From: JBFAPK01 sp040676675 | GTDB lineage: Bacteria > Actinomycetota > Actinomycetes > Mycobacteriales > Micromonosporaceae | DNA: 64,000 nucleotides | Direction: 5' to 3' | Assembly (NCBI RefSeq): GCF_040676675.1 | Contig: NZ_JBFAPK010000022.1 | Location: forward strand, 62,001 to 126,000 | Shown: in pieces, positions 36,436 to 44,765 of the stretch | Layout of the letters: every line of letters starts with the position of its first letter | How positions within the stretch are numbered: position 1 is the stretch's first letter | Program-made: the position numbers and the translations under genes | The notes under the pieces: model-generated | What the model saw: the letters and a program-made list of their open reading frames with translations, nothing else | The model's database searches: none | Told to the model about the DNA's origin: nothing

Positions 36436-36702
36436 GTGGCGAACATCAAATCCCAGATCAAGCGCAACCGGCAGAACGAGAAGCGCCGGCTGCGCAACAA
36501 GTCGGTCAAGTCGTCGCTGAAGACCGCGATCCGCAAGTTCAACGCGGCGAGCGAGGCCGGCGACGCCGAGCTGGCCACCACGCTGATGCGCGACGCGTCG
36601 CGGATGCTGGACAAGGCGGCGAGCAAGGGTGTGATCCACCAGAACCAGGCGGCCAACCGCAAGTCGGCCATCGCCAAGCGCCTCGACTCGATCGCCGCCT
36701 GA
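36436..36702 (+). CDS. rpsT: 30S ribosomal protein S20
   Basis: 88 residues, the usual length. Starts [34 protein letters not shown] and ends [20 protein letters not shown], matching S20 throughout; it binds 16S rRNA early in 30S assembly. GTG 36436 is the start. It is a single-gene transcript with its own promoter and a strong terminator, convergent with the holA unit. Confidence 0.97.
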   Translation: MANIKSQIKRNRQNEKRRLRNKSVKSSLKTAIRKFNAASEAGDAELATTLMRDASRMLDKAASKGVIHQNQAANRKSAIAKRLDSIAA

Positions 36703-36757
36703 CACCCGGGTGCCCGTAGGCCCCGCCTCGGGCGTACGCCCGACGTGAATCTTTCGA

Positions 36758-36787
36758 GACGCCGCCCGAGCTGACTCGGGCGGCGTC
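36758..36787 (+). terminator. rpsT terminator
   Basis: GACGCCGCCCGAG (36758-36770), loop CTGA, CTCGGGCGGCGTC (36775-36787): a perfect 13-bp stem 55 bp after the stop. No clear U-tract. Confidence 0.8.
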
Positions 36788-36930
36788 TTGGCGTGCCCGC
36801 CGCCCCGCGCTCATTCGACCCGGTCGGCGCGTCGCGGACCGCGCGGCGTCTTGGCGGGGCCATCGCCCCGCGCGCCCACTCGCCGCGGCCAGTGCGTTTC
36901 ACCACCGGTACGCCGCCCGCCCGGGTGCGC

Positions 36931-36993
36931 GCGGCGCCGCTCGTACGACGGGTGCCCGCCCGCACGATCCGGGCGGCGCCGCTCGTACGACGG
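36931..36993. repeat. 42-bp direct duplication, two copies
   Basis: The 21-bp core GCGGCGCCGCTCGTACGACGG occurs at 36931-36951 and 36973-36993, embedded in a degenerate 42-bp duplication (each core preceded by CGCCCGC). Part of a repeat-rich 290-bp gap between rpsT and the next gene; an upstream pair of CGGCGTCTTGGCG copies (36781 and 36846 areas) belongs to the same patchwork. Confidence 0.75.
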
Positions 36994-36996
36994 ACG

Positions 36997-37779
36997 TCAC
37001 CCGTAGCGGCGCCTGCCCGACTGGCGGGCCCGTTGCGGGGCGGAGGTGGGCGGGTCGAGGCCCGGTGGCCACTGCCACGGCTGCTGCTGTTCGAACTGCT
37101 CCAGCGGGTGCGCGTTGAGCGAGCAGCCCTTCGGCCGGCGGGGTCGGCCCGTCGCCGGCGGTTCGGTCCGCTGGACACCGCGTGGCTGCTGGGTCGGGCC
37201 CGGCTCGGGCGGCCCGTCGTCGTCGATCGGCCCCTCCAGGGTGAGGCACCGCTCCCGTACGGACCGGGGCAGGGCCAGCGGGAGCCGCCGAGCGTCCCGG
37301 ACCAGGGTGAACCAGCCGGGCCTGCGGCGTACCGGTCGCGGCGGGACGGGCACGCGGATCGGCGGGGCGGGCGCGGCGAACGCGACGGTGACGGACGATT
37401 CCGGTACCGCGGCCCGGCCCACCGCCGGCTGCATCTCGCGGCGGAACCGCTCCCGCTCCGCCTGCGGTACCCGGGCCGCGGAGCGCGCCACGGCCGCGGC
37501 CACCTCGTCGTTGACCTTGACCATCGCGGCGACCGAGGCCGGCAGGAGCAGCACGGCCCACCAGCTGACCAACTCCGCCAACCCGAGCAGCACCGCGAAG
37601 CAGACGGCCCCCTCGAAGAAGAAGAAGCAGAGCAGCCCGCCCGGGTTCACGTGGCGCAGGCCGAGCACGCGCGAGTACAGCGGCCGCAGCCGCTCCTCCT
37701 CGGGGCTCGGTCCCGCCCAGGCCGGACTGGCCTGCCGGGTCACCACGGACCGCCCCTCATCGCGGGCAACCTTTCCCAT
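36997..37779 (-). CDS. Hypothetical membrane protein downstream of holA
   Basis: 260 residues, not assigned to a family. Two hydrophobic helices (about 48-92, GLLCFFFFEGAVCFAVLLGLAE then WWAVLLLPASVAAMV) follow a short N-terminal region. The C-terminal 160 residues are Pro/Arg/Gln-rich and probably cytoplasmic. It begins three bases after the holA stop, so it is co-transcribed; the ATG 37779 is the natural start. The coding character (GC-rich third positions, membrane segments) supports a real gene. Function unknown. Confidence 0.7.
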   Translation of the reverse strand: MGKVARDEGRSVVTRQASPAWAGPSPEEERLRPLYSRVLGLRHVNPGGLLCFFFFEGAVCFAVLLGLAELVSWWAVLLLPASVAAMVKVNDEVAAAVARSAARVPQAERERFRREMQPAVGRAAVPESSVTVAFAAPAPPIRVPVPPRPVRRRPGWFTLVRDARRLPLALPRSVRERCLTLEGPIDDDGPPEPGPTQQPRGVQRTEPPATGRPRRPKGCSLNAHPLEQFEQQQPWQWPPGLDPPTSAPQRARQSGRRRYG

Positions 37780-37782
37780 GGA

Positions 37783-38766
37783 TCATCCGGCACCGCTTCC
37801 CCGCCGGGCCCGGGCGACGGCGAAGACGGCCCGTTCCAGCGCATAGCCCCGGTCGTCGGAGCCGCCCTTGACGGCGGCGTTGCACTCGGCCGCCGCCTGC
37901 ATGGCGTCGACCAGCCCCTCGGGGGTCCAACCGCGCCCCTGGCGCTGCGCGCGCTCGATCTTCCAGGCCGGCATCCCGAGGGTGCTCGCCAACTGGTACG
38001 CGCTGCCGCGACCGGCCGAGGCCACCCGGGCGACCGTACGGACGCCGTCGGCGATCGCGTCGGCGATCGGTACCGGGTCGACGCCGACGTGCAGCGCCCA
38101 GCGCAACGCCTCCAGCGCACCGGGCACGTCGCCGACCATGGCGGCGTCGGCGACCGTGAAGCCGCTCACCTCGGCCCGTCCCCGGTAGTAGCGGGCGACC
38201 GTGTCGACGCCGATCTTCCCGTCGGTGTCGGCGAGCAGTTGGGAGCAGGCGGAGGCGATCTCGCGCAGGTCGTTGCCGACCGCGGCGAGCAGCGCCTCGG
38301 CCGCCTCCTCGGTGCAGCGTCCGCCGCCGCGCTTGATCTCCTCGCGAACGAAGGCGACCCGCTCGCGGTGCCCCTTGAGCTTCGCCGCGGCCACGACGTG
38401 CGCGCCGGCCGTACGCAGCCCCTCGGCGAAGGCCTTACCCTTCGCGCCGCCGGCGTGCGCCACGATCAGGTGCACGTCGGGGTCGGGGTTCTTCGCGTAC
38501 GCCAGCAGCGCGGCGACCAGGTCCTTGCGGGCGTCCTGCCCGGCCCGCAGTACGAGCACCCGCCGGCCGCCGAAGAGCGACGGGCTGAGCATCTCGGCGA
38601 CCTCGCCCGGGGTCAGCGCGCCACCCTCGTACTCCCGGACGTCCGCGTCGGGATCGAGGTCCCGCGCCGCCGCGACCGCCTCGGCGACCGCGCGGCTGGC
38701 GAGCAGTTCCTCGTCGCCGAGGACGAGGAGAACGGGAGCGAGGTTGGCAGCGGTCACGTCCGTCAT
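37783..38766 (-). CDS. holA: DNA polymerase III delta subunit
   Basis: A 327-residue HolA, the clamp-loader subunit that opens the beta clamp. Seen: LVLGDEELLASRAV at the start, SLFGGRRVLVLRAG (the region that contacts beta), and FTVADAAMVGDVPGALEALRWALHVGVDPVPIADAI in the C-terminal collar domain. ATG 38766. In actinobacteria holA lies between comEC and rpsT as seen here, though the HxlR-MFS pair intervenes. Confidence 0.94.
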   Translation of the reverse strand: MTDVTAANLAPVLLVLGDEELLASRAVAEAVAAARDLDPDADVREYEGGALTPGEVAEMLSPSLFGGRRVLVLRAGQDARKDLVAALLAYAKNPDPDVHLIVAHAGGAKGKAFAEGLRTAGAHVVAAAKLKGHRERVAFVREEIKRGGGRCTEEAAEALLAAVGNDLREIASACSQLLADTDGKIGVDTVARYYRGRAEVSGFTVADAAMVGDVPGALEALRWALHVGVDPVPIADAIADGVRTVARVASAGRGSAYQLASTLGMPAWKIERAQRQGRGWTPEGLVDAMQAAAECNAAVKGGSDDRGYALERAVFAVARARRGSGAG

Positions 38767-38881
38767 ACTCGCACGCGATCAGCGCGCATTCGGCCTGCTC
38801 TCCGCTCTCTTCGCGGTTGACCCCGCACTTAGCGCAAATCAAGACATTTATCTTAATCCCGGGTAATCTCCTCCAGAATAT

Positions 38882-38896
38882 CGTGGAACTTCCACG
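38882..38896. promoter_or_regulatory. Short palindrome upstream of holA
   Basis: CGTGGAA-C-TTCCACG, perfect 7-bp arms, in a relatively AT-rich stretch (38830-38900) about 116 bp upstream of holA. It could be an operator or part of the holA promoter; nothing identifies the binding protein. Confidence 0.3.
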
Positions 38897-39029
38897 CGTA
38901 CCTGCTTCAAAGTGTTCGCCCAACTGCGCTGAGTACGCGAACGGCGCGTCCTGCCAGGGGTCCTGGCCGCCGCTCCCCCGGCCCGGTTCCCGGGGCCACC
39001 GCGAGCACGCCCACCCCGGGCGAGCGCCA

Positions 39030-39524
39030 CTATCCGGCGGTCCCGGCCCGGGGCCCGGTCGACCGGGAGACCTTCCGCACGTACGTCGTCCTGGTGCCGA
39101 GCGGCCGGCCCGCGCCGTCGACGGCCCGGAGTTCGGGTACCGCGGCTCCGCGCTCGTCCACAAGCACCGAGTGCTCCTCGCCCGCGCCGAAGGCGTGCCG
39201 CTCGCCCCACTGCCGGAGCGCGACGACCGTGGTGAACAGGTCCTCACCGGCCTCGGTCAGCACGTAGGTCTGCCGCCTGCCCGAGGGCGCCGGCTCCTGG
39301 GCCAGGATGCCGTGCTCGACGAGCCGACGTAGGCGGTCGGTGAGGATGTTGCGGGCGATCCCGAGACGGTCGCGGAATTCCGTGAAGGTGGCGGCGCCGT
39401 CCATCGCGTCGCGGACGATGAGCAGACTCCACCGGTCGCCGACGAGGTCGACGGTTCGCGCCACCGGACAGGTCGGATCCGTCCAGCGATCACCGCCGGG
39501 AGCGACCGGCTGCCGAGCTGCCAT
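39030..39524 (-). CDS. HxlR-family transcriptional regulator
   Basis: A 164-residue winged-helix regulator. Seen: CPVARTVDLVGDRWSLLIVRDAM (HxlR signature with Cys19), FTEFRDRLGIARNILTDRLRRLVEHGIL and a wing RRQTYVLTEAGEDL. The extra 45 residues after the HTH are longer than the minimal family. It is divergent from an MFS gene with 88 bp between starts and probably controls it, perhaps through redox or ligand sensing at the Cys. Confidence 0.92.
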   Translation of the reverse strand: MAARQPVAPGGDRWTDPTCPVARTVDLVGDRWSLLIVRDAMDGAATFTEFRDRLGIARNILTDRLRRLVEHGILAQEPAPSGRRQTYVLTEAGEDLFTTVVALRQWGERHAFGAGEEHSVLVDERGAAVPELRAVDGAGRPLGTRTTYVRKVSRSTGPRAGTAG

Positions 39525-39549
39525 GATCCACGTACCCCCAATGAGTTGC

Positions 39550-39559
39550 GTTTCGAAAC
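39550..39559. promoter_or_regulatory. Probable HxlR operator in the divergent promoter region
   Basis: GTTTCGAAAC is a perfect 10-bp palindrome inside GTTGC-GTTTCGAAAC-C, and a second GTTGC half-site lies at about 39582. Its place between the regulator and the transporter fits autoregulation and transporter control. Inference only. Confidence 0.4.
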
Positions 39560-39612
39560 CATTCTGCCCTACCCTCCAATCGGTTGCAAAATGCTACTGA
39601 ACGGGGAAGCTG

Positions 39613-40926
39613 GTGCCGGAGGGCTTGGACGGTCGGCGAAGGTCGCTGCTCGCGGTGGTGTGCGCGGTCGCAGTGGCGAACATCTACGCCGCGCAACCGG
39701 TGCTGGCGGACGCCGGCGCCGATCTCGGATTGCCGGCAGCCGACCTGGGCTGGCTGGTCGCCGCCGGTCAGGTCGGGTACCTGCTCGGGCTCGTCGCGCT
39801 CGTACCGCTGGGCGACGTGCTCGACCGGCGCCGGCTCATCGCCGCCCAGCTCGCGCTGACCGCCGTGGGGACCGGCGTCGTCGCGGCTTCGAGCACCGCC
39901 CCGTTCGCGCTGATCGGGCTGGGCGTCGCGGGGCTGTTCTCGGTGGTGGTGCAGATCGCCGTCGCGTACGCCGCGGCACTGTCACCCGCGCGCGAACGAG
40001 GCCGGAACATCGGCGTCGTCACCTCCGGCGTGGTGATCGGCATCCTCGGCGCCCGTACCGTCGCCGGCTTCCTGGCCGACCTGGCCGGCTGGCGTGCCGT
40101 GTACGTCGCGCTGGCCACGGCCTCGCTGCTCCTGGCGGTCCTGGTACTGGCCGCGCTGCCGCCGGAGCGCCGCGAGCAGGACCGCGCCGGTTACCGGCGG
40201 AGGGTCGCCGCGATGGGGCGGCTCGTCGCCGGGGACCGGGCGTTCCGCGGCCGGGCACTGATCGCCTTCTTCCTGTTCGCCTCCTTCGGGACGCTCTGGA
40301 GCGGCATCGCGCTTCCGCTCGGCGCCGCCCCCTGGCACCTGACGCCGACCCAGATCGGCCTGTTCGGGTTCGCCGGTCTCGCCGGCGCCCTCGCCGCCGC
40401 CGGTGCCGGCCGCTGGGCCGATCGCGGATACGCCAGTCCGGTCGCCGGCTGGTCCCTGCTCGCCCTGATCGTCTCGTGGGCGCTCAGTGGACAGGCCGGA
40501 CGTTCGCTGTGGCTGCTCGGCGCCGGGATCATCCTGCTCGACTTCGCGGTGCAGGCCGTACACGTCAGCAACCAACATCTCCTCACCTCGTCGCACCCCG
40601 AGCGGAGCAGCGCGACGATCGGCGCGTACATGGTCTTCTACTCGCTCGGCTCCGCCCTCGGGGCCATCTCGACGGCTTGGGCCTACGCGGCCGAGGGCTG
40701 GCCGGGAGCGGCGCTGCTCGGTGCGGGCTACGCCGCCGCCGGACTCGTCGTGTGGGCGGCACACCGGCGGCATCCGGTGCCCTCGCCGACCAACGCTGCG
40801 CCCTCGGCGATCAGCGCTGCGCCCTCGGCAATCAGTGCTGCGGTGACCGACGCCGCTCAGGGTCGGCGCACGCCGCCGCCGACCGACGCGGTACCAGGCC
40901 GGCTCGGGCGAAACCTGCGGTTGTGA
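39613..40926 (+). CDS. MFS transporter, 12-TM
   Basis: A 437-residue major facilitator. Seen: VVCAVAVANIYAAQPVLADAGADLG, GQVGYLLGLVALVPLGDVLDRRRLI (motif A), and about 12 helices with a cytoplasmic loop near 190. It resembles sugar/drug efflux (YdeA/YnfM-like) carriers. GTG 39613 has GGGGAAG upstream. A low-complexity C-terminal tail (after residue 385) carries three 21-bp repeats encoding APSAIS units. Likely regulated by the divergent HxlR protein. Confidence 0.88.
   Translation: MPEGLDGRRRSLLAVVCAVAVANIYAAQPVLADAGADLGLPAADLGWLVAAGQVGYLLGLVALVPLGDVLDRRRLIAAQLALTAVGTGVVAASSTAPFALIGLGVAGLFSVVVQIAVAYAAALSPARERGRNIGVVTSGVVIGILGARTVAGFLADLAGWRAVYVALATASLLLAVLVLAALPPERREQDRAGYRRRVAAMGRLVAGDRAFRGRALIAFFLFASFGTLWSGIALPLGAAPWHLTPTQIGLFGFAGLAGALAAAGAGRWADRGYASPVAGWSLLALIVSWALSGQAGRSLWLLGAGIILLDFAVQAVHVSNQHLLTSSHPERSSATIGAYMVFYSLGSALGAISTAWAYAAEGWPGAALLGAGYAAAGLVVWAAHRRHPVPSPTNAAPSAISAAPSAISAAVTDAAQGRRTPPPTDAVPGRLGRNLRL
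40777..40839. repeat. 21-bp coding repeat in the MFS C-terminal tail
   Basis: Three tandem 21-bp units (40777-40797, 40798-40818, 40819-40839) of the form GYGCCCTCGSC(G/A)ATCAGYGCT, the first diverged; they encode AAPSAIS-type heptapeptides in a disordered tail. Confidence 0.8.
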
Positions 40927-40976
40927 CGCCGCCTCGACCGGAGCCCGGCGCGGCACAGCGTTCTCCTGTTCGCGTA

Positions 40977-43550
40977 CTACCTCCTTCCGCGCTCGACGGA
41001 GCCGAGCCCGTGCCTGGCCACCGCGAGACGACCGTCCCGGACTACCGCCGCCGAGTCGCCGTCGGCGTCGGTACGCAGCACCCGGGCGCCGCCCCGGGCC
41101 AGCCGGGACAGGATCGCCGGGTTCGGATGGCCGTACCCGTTGTCAACCCCGACCGAGACCAGCGCGACGGTCGGGTCGACGGCGTCGAGGAAGGCGGGTT
41201 CCTGGTAGGCCGAGCCGTGGTGGGCCACCTTGAGCACGTCCGCCCGCAGGTCCGCGGCCGGCAGCCGGTCGAGCAACGCCCGCTGCTCCTCGGTCTCGGC
41301 GTCGCCGGCGAGCAGCACGGTCACCCCGTGCACGCGGGCCCGGAGCACCAGGGAGTTGTTGTTCGGATCCGACCTCGTACCGCGCATCGGCTGGGGCGGT
41401 CCGAGCAGCGTCAGCTCCACCTGTCCCGCCGCGTACGTCCAGCCGGCCTCGACCGGCCGTACCGGCGCACCGGCCGCCGCGGCCGCGACGCGGACCGCCT
41501 CCCGGCCCGCCGCCGGTTCGGGCCACTGCGGAGTGGCGACCGCCGCCACCCGGCGCCCCCGGAAGACTCCCTCGACGCCGCCGGTGTGATCCAGATGGAA
41601 GTGACTGATGATCAGCAGCGGTACCGCCCGCACCCCGAGCCGGCGCAGGCAGCGATCGGCGGCCGAGGGATCGGGTCCGGTGTCGACCACCACCGCCTGG
41701 CCGGCCGCGACCGGTAGCACGACCGTGTCGCCCTGACCGACCGCGCAGGCCACGATCGCCCAGCCGGCCGGCGGCCAGCCGGTCGCCACGAGGCGCACCG
41801 GCAGCGCCCCGACGACCACGGCGACCGCGACGACCGCCAGCAGCCGGCGCACCAGCGGGTGGCGGGCGGCCACCAGCAGCGCCACGGTGAGCCCGCCGAG
41901 CAGCAGCCCACCGGCGGCGCCGCCCAGCCAGGGCAGGGTGCCGGCGGGCAGCCGCGCCCCGTACCGGGCCACCAGCACCAGCCACCAGGCGGGCCAGCCG
42001 CCGAGCCAGGCGGCGAACTCCGCACCGGCCGGCCAGAGCGGCGACACCACGGCGGCACCGACCCCCAACACGGTGGCCGGGGCGATCGCCGGTACCGCGA
42101 GCAGGTTGGCCGGCACCGCCACCACGCTGATCGTGCCGGAGAGCCCGGCCACCACCGGCGCGCAGGCGAGCTGCGCCGCGGCCGGGATCGCCAGCGCCTC
42201 CGCCACCCCCGCCGGCACGCCCCGCCGTCGCAGCGCGTCGCGCCACCGGGGCGCGATCAGCAGCAGCCCACCGGTGGCCAGTACCGAGAGCGCGAAGCCC
42301 GGGTCACCGGCGAGGTCCGGGTCGACGACGACCAGGACCGTGACGGCGCCTCCCAGTGCGGGCAGCGCGGCGCGGGGGCGACCGGTGGCGAGCGCGAGGA
42401 GCCCGACCGCCCCCATCGCGGCGGCGCGCACCACGCTGGGCGAGGGGCGGGCGAGGATCACGAAGCCGACCAGCGCCAGGCCGCAGAGGACGGCGGCGAG
42501 CCACGGTCCGGCGCGGCCCCAGCGCGCCAGCAGCAGCACGAGACCGATCACGATCGCCACGTTGGAGCCCGACACGGCGGTCAGGTGGGTCATCCCGGTG
42601 GTACGGAAGTCCTCCTCGACCTCGCTCGGCAGCCGGCTGGTGTCGCCGACCACCAGACCGGGCAGCAGGCCCCCGGGCTCGTCGGGCAGCGGGGCACAGG
42701 CCCGTTGCAGCCCCGCCCGCAGTACGCCGGCGGCGCGCTGGGCCCACGAGGGGCGTCCCCGCGGCTGCGGTGCCGTGTCGACCGAGAGGACGGCGGCGGT
42801 CAGGTCGCCGCCGCGCGGTACGGCCAACCGTCCCTGGGCGACGAGGCGCTGGCCGGGCAGGAGCCGCCGCCAGCCCGGGTCGCTGGCCAGGACCAGGATC
42901 CGGGCCGGGGCCTCGATCCGGCCGGTCCCGTCGGCGGCGCGCAGCCAGACGAGCCGCGCCGGCACGAGGTGCGTCGACGGTCGACCGGCCGGCCCGGAGA
43001 CGGCCCGAGGGTCGTCGCGTACCACCAGCTCCGCGGTGACGTTCGTGCGCTCGACGGCCAGCCGGGCGAGGGCCGCCGCGTCGCGTACGGCCAGCCGGGG
43101 GGCCGTGGCGGCGCCGCCGCAGACCGCGCCGAGCAGCACCGCGACCACCAGCCAGCCGTACCGCTCGACCGTGCCGGAGCGGCCGGCCCGGAGCAGGTGG
43201 GCGGCGGCGCCGAGCGCGGCCGCCCCGGCGACGGCGACGACGACCAGGACGGTCGGGGCGCGCAGGTGGAGCCCGGCCAGCGCGGTGAGCCAGGTGGCGA
43301 CCGCGAGGCCGGCCAGCCGCAGGTCCGGTGGCCGGTCACGCGGTGGTTCGACCGGCGCGGGGACTGCCGGCGGGGCGAGGGCTGCGGGCGGGGCGAGGGC
43401 TGCGCGCGGGGCGAGGGCTGCGCGCGGTGAGGGCGCCGTGGGCACCGCAGGCGCCGCTGGCGCCGTCGGGGTCGCCGGGGTTGCCGGCGGCGCGGGCGGA
43501 TCCTCGGCTCGGGACCGGAACCGCCGGCCCGCCGGGTGGTCGCCGGTCAT
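40977..43550 (-). CDS. comEC: ComEC/Rec2 DNA-uptake channel protein
   Basis: 857 residues. Layout: a disordered Pro/Ala-rich N-terminus (about 1-70) containing an 18-bp repeat, membrane helices, a DUF4131-type OB-like region, the competence domain (GLVVGDTSRLPSEVEEDFRTTGMTHLTAVSGSNVAIVIG), further helices, and a C-terminal metallo-beta-lactamase domain with HFHLDHTGG and LKVAHHGS. ComEC carries single-stranded DNA across the membrane in competent bacteria. ATG 43550 makes a TGATG junction with comEA. The frame is open further upstream but overlaps comEA and lacks homology. Confidence 0.93.
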   Translation of the reverse strand: MTGDHPAGRRFRSRAEDPPAPPATPATPTAPAAPAVPTAPSPRAALAPRAALAPPAALAPPAVPAPVEPPRDRPPDLRLAGLAVATWLTALAGLHLRAPTVLVVVAVAGAAALGAAAHLLRAGRSGTVERYGWLVVAVLLGAVCGGAATAPRLAVRDAAALARLAVERTNVTAELVVRDDPRAVSGPAGRPSTHLVPARLVWLRAADGTGRIEAPARILVLASDPGWRRLLPGQRLVAQGRLAVPRGGDLTAAVLSVDTAPQPRGRPSWAQRAAGVLRAGLQRACAPLPDEPGGLLPGLVVGDTSRLPSEVEEDFRTTGMTHLTAVSGSNVAIVIGLVLLLARWGRAGPWLAAVLCGLALVGFVILARPSPSVVRAAAMGAVGLLALATGRPRAALPALGGAVTVLVVVDPDLAGDPGFALSVLATGGLLLIAPRWRDALRRRGVPAGVAEALAIPAAAQLACAPVVAGLSGTISVVAVPANLLAVPAIAPATVLGVGAAVVSPLWPAGAEFAAWLGGWPAWWLVLVARYGARLPAGTLPWLGGAAGGLLLGGLTVALLVAARHPLVRRLLAVVAVAVVVGALPVRLVATGWPPAGWAIVACAVGQGDTVVLPVAAGQAVVVDTGPDPSAADRCLRRLGVRAVPLLIISHFHLDHTGGVEGVFRGRRVAAVATPQWPEPAAGREAVRVAAAAAGAPVRPVEAGWTYAAGQVELTLLGPPQPMRGTRSDPNNNSLVLRARVHGVTVLLAGDAETEEQRALLDRLPAADLRADVLKVAHHGSAYQEPAFLDAVDPTVALVSVGVDNGYGHPNPAILSRLARGGARVLRTDADGDSAAVVRDGRLAVARHGLGSVERGRR
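43371..43424. repeat. 18-bp coding repeat in comEC
   Basis: Three 18-bp units (43371-43388, 43389-43406, 43407-43424) of CGGGGCGAGGGCTGCGSG, on the minus strand encoding RAALAP-type hexapeptides in the disordered N-terminus. Confidence 0.85.
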
Positions 43551-44476
43551 CAGACCGTCACCAGGTCTTTCAGCTCCTCGTAGCGCGCGTCCCCGATGCC
43601 CTGCACCTGACGCAGGTCGCCGACCGAGCGGAAACCGCCGTGCTGTTCGCGGTGGTCGAGGATGCGCTGCGCGAGCACCGGCCCGACCCCGGGCAGGTTG
43701 TCGAGCTGCGCCAGCGTCGCGGTGTTGAGGTTGATCTTGCCGCCGCCGGCGCCGGCCGGGCCGGAACCGCCGGGGCCCGCGCCCGGCTCGGCCACCCCGG
43801 CGACACCGGGCGGGGCGGTGACGCCGACCAGGAGCAGCTCGCCGTCGGCGACCTTCCGGGCCAGGTTCAGCAGCGCGGGATCGACTCCGGGGAGCACGCC
43901 CCCGGCGGCGTCCAACGCGTCGGCCACCCGCGCCCCCACCGGCAGGCGGACCAGCCCGGGCCGGCGTACCTTGCCGGCGACGGCGACCACCAGCTCCGCC
44001 GAGCCGGGGCTCGGGCCACCGGTCCGGGCCGGGTCGGGACCGGCGGACGGACCGGCGGCGTCGGCGACCGGAACCGGCTCGGTGCGGGGCCGGGCGTACC
44101 ACGCCCAGCCGGCGGCGCCGAGCACCACGACGCAGGCCACCACCGCGATGGCCTTCACGCCGCGACGCCCCGGATCGAAGGCGCTCGGACCGGCCAGCCG
44201 GGCGAGACCGCCCGCGACGGGTGCGGGTGCGGGTGCGGGTGCGTCGAGTGTCGGCCCCGCGTCGGTCGCTCCGCTCGGCGACGCTCCACTGGGCGGCGCT
44301 CCACTGGGCGATGCCTCTCTGGGCGATGCCTCTCTGGGCGGCGCTCCACCGAGTGGCGGATCGGCGGAGAGCGGGGTGTGGAGTAGCCGCTCGGTTGACA
44401 ACGGCTCGGCGGGCAGCGGCGCGCGGGCCAGCGGGCCGGTGGCTCTGGCCAGCAGCCGGGCCAGCCGCGCCCGCAC
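43550..44476 (-). CDS. comEA: ComEA DNA-binding protein
   Basis: 308 residues from GTG 44476. Layout: a low-complexity N-terminal region with tandem repeats, one membrane helix (AIAVVACVVVLGAAGWAWY), an SLBB domain ([33 protein letters not shown]) and a C-terminal helix-hairpin-helix pair (INLNTATLAQLDNLPGVGPVLAQRILDHR) that binds double-stranded DNA outside the membrane. GTG 44476 is preferred because GAGGAG lies six bases upstream; GTG 44500 adds eight residues but has no Shine-Dalgarno sequence. Paired with comEC. Confidence 0.92.
   Translation of the reverse strand: MRARLARLLARATGPLARAPLPAEPLSTERLLHTPLSADPPLGGAPPREASPREASPSGAPPSGASPSGATDAGPTLDAPAPAPAPVAGGLARLAGPSAFDPGRRGVKAIAVVACVVVLGAAGWAWYARPRTEPVPVADAAGPSAGPDPARTGGPSPGSAELVVAVAGKVRRPGLVRLPVGARVADALDAAGGVLPGVDPALLNLARKVADGELLLVGVTAPPGVAGVAEPGAGPGGSGPAGAGGGKINLNTATLAQLDNLPGVGPVLAQRILDHREQHGGFRSVGDLRQVQGIGDARYEELKDLVTV
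44221..44354. repeat. Hexamer and 15-bp coding repeats in comEA
   Basis: GTGCGG repeats about four times at 44221-44243 (APAPAP in the protein). Five 15-bp units follow at 44280-44354, two of them identical (44310-44324 and 44325-44339), encoding EASPR/GAPPS-type pentapeptides before the membrane helix. Confidence 0.85.
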
Positions 44477-44612
44477 CAGGTTCTCCTCGTCGTCCGGCAC
44501 GGGAGGAAGTCAACCGTTGGGCACCGGCCCGCGCCGGCTCCGTCGGCTCGGCTGTGGACGGTACGGGCGGCTGTGGAAAAAGCCCTGATCATGGCTCGAT
44601 CTGCTAAGGACG

Positions 44613-44730
44613 CACCGTCCAGCAGACCAACGCCGTCCGACCAGGACCAACACCGTCCGACTAGGACCCACGCCGTCCGGCCAGGCCCAACACCGTCCGA
44701 CTAGGACCATCACCGTCCGATGGGGGCCAC
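44613..44730. repeat. 20-bp tandem array, six units
   Basis: Units of form C(A/G)CCGTCCGAC(C/T)AGGACC(A/C)A start at 44613 (18 bp), 44631, 44651, 44671, 44691 and 44711. The second base and the AACA/CACG ends alternate, giving a 40-bp higher-order period. It fills the gap between comEA and degV. Not a CRISPR: units abut with no spacers. Confidence 0.93.
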
Positions 44731-44765
44731 GCCAGCCGGCGCCCACGGACCGCCGACCCGGCCGG

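Noticed and set aside
38780..38875. Small Cys-rich minus-strand ORF (LICAKCGVNREESGEQAEC...)
   Set aside because: It has a CxxC pattern but no plausible start with a ribosome site, its codons are AT-rich at third positions, and it runs into the holA start. More likely promoter DNA.
43551..44513. Upstream extension of the comEC frame through comEA
   Set aside because: The extension is Arg/Ala-rich without homology and overlaps comEA, which has SLBB and HhH domains in another frame.
44613..44730. CRISPR array
   Set aside because: The 20-bp units abut directly, there are no unique spacers, and no cas gene is in the window.
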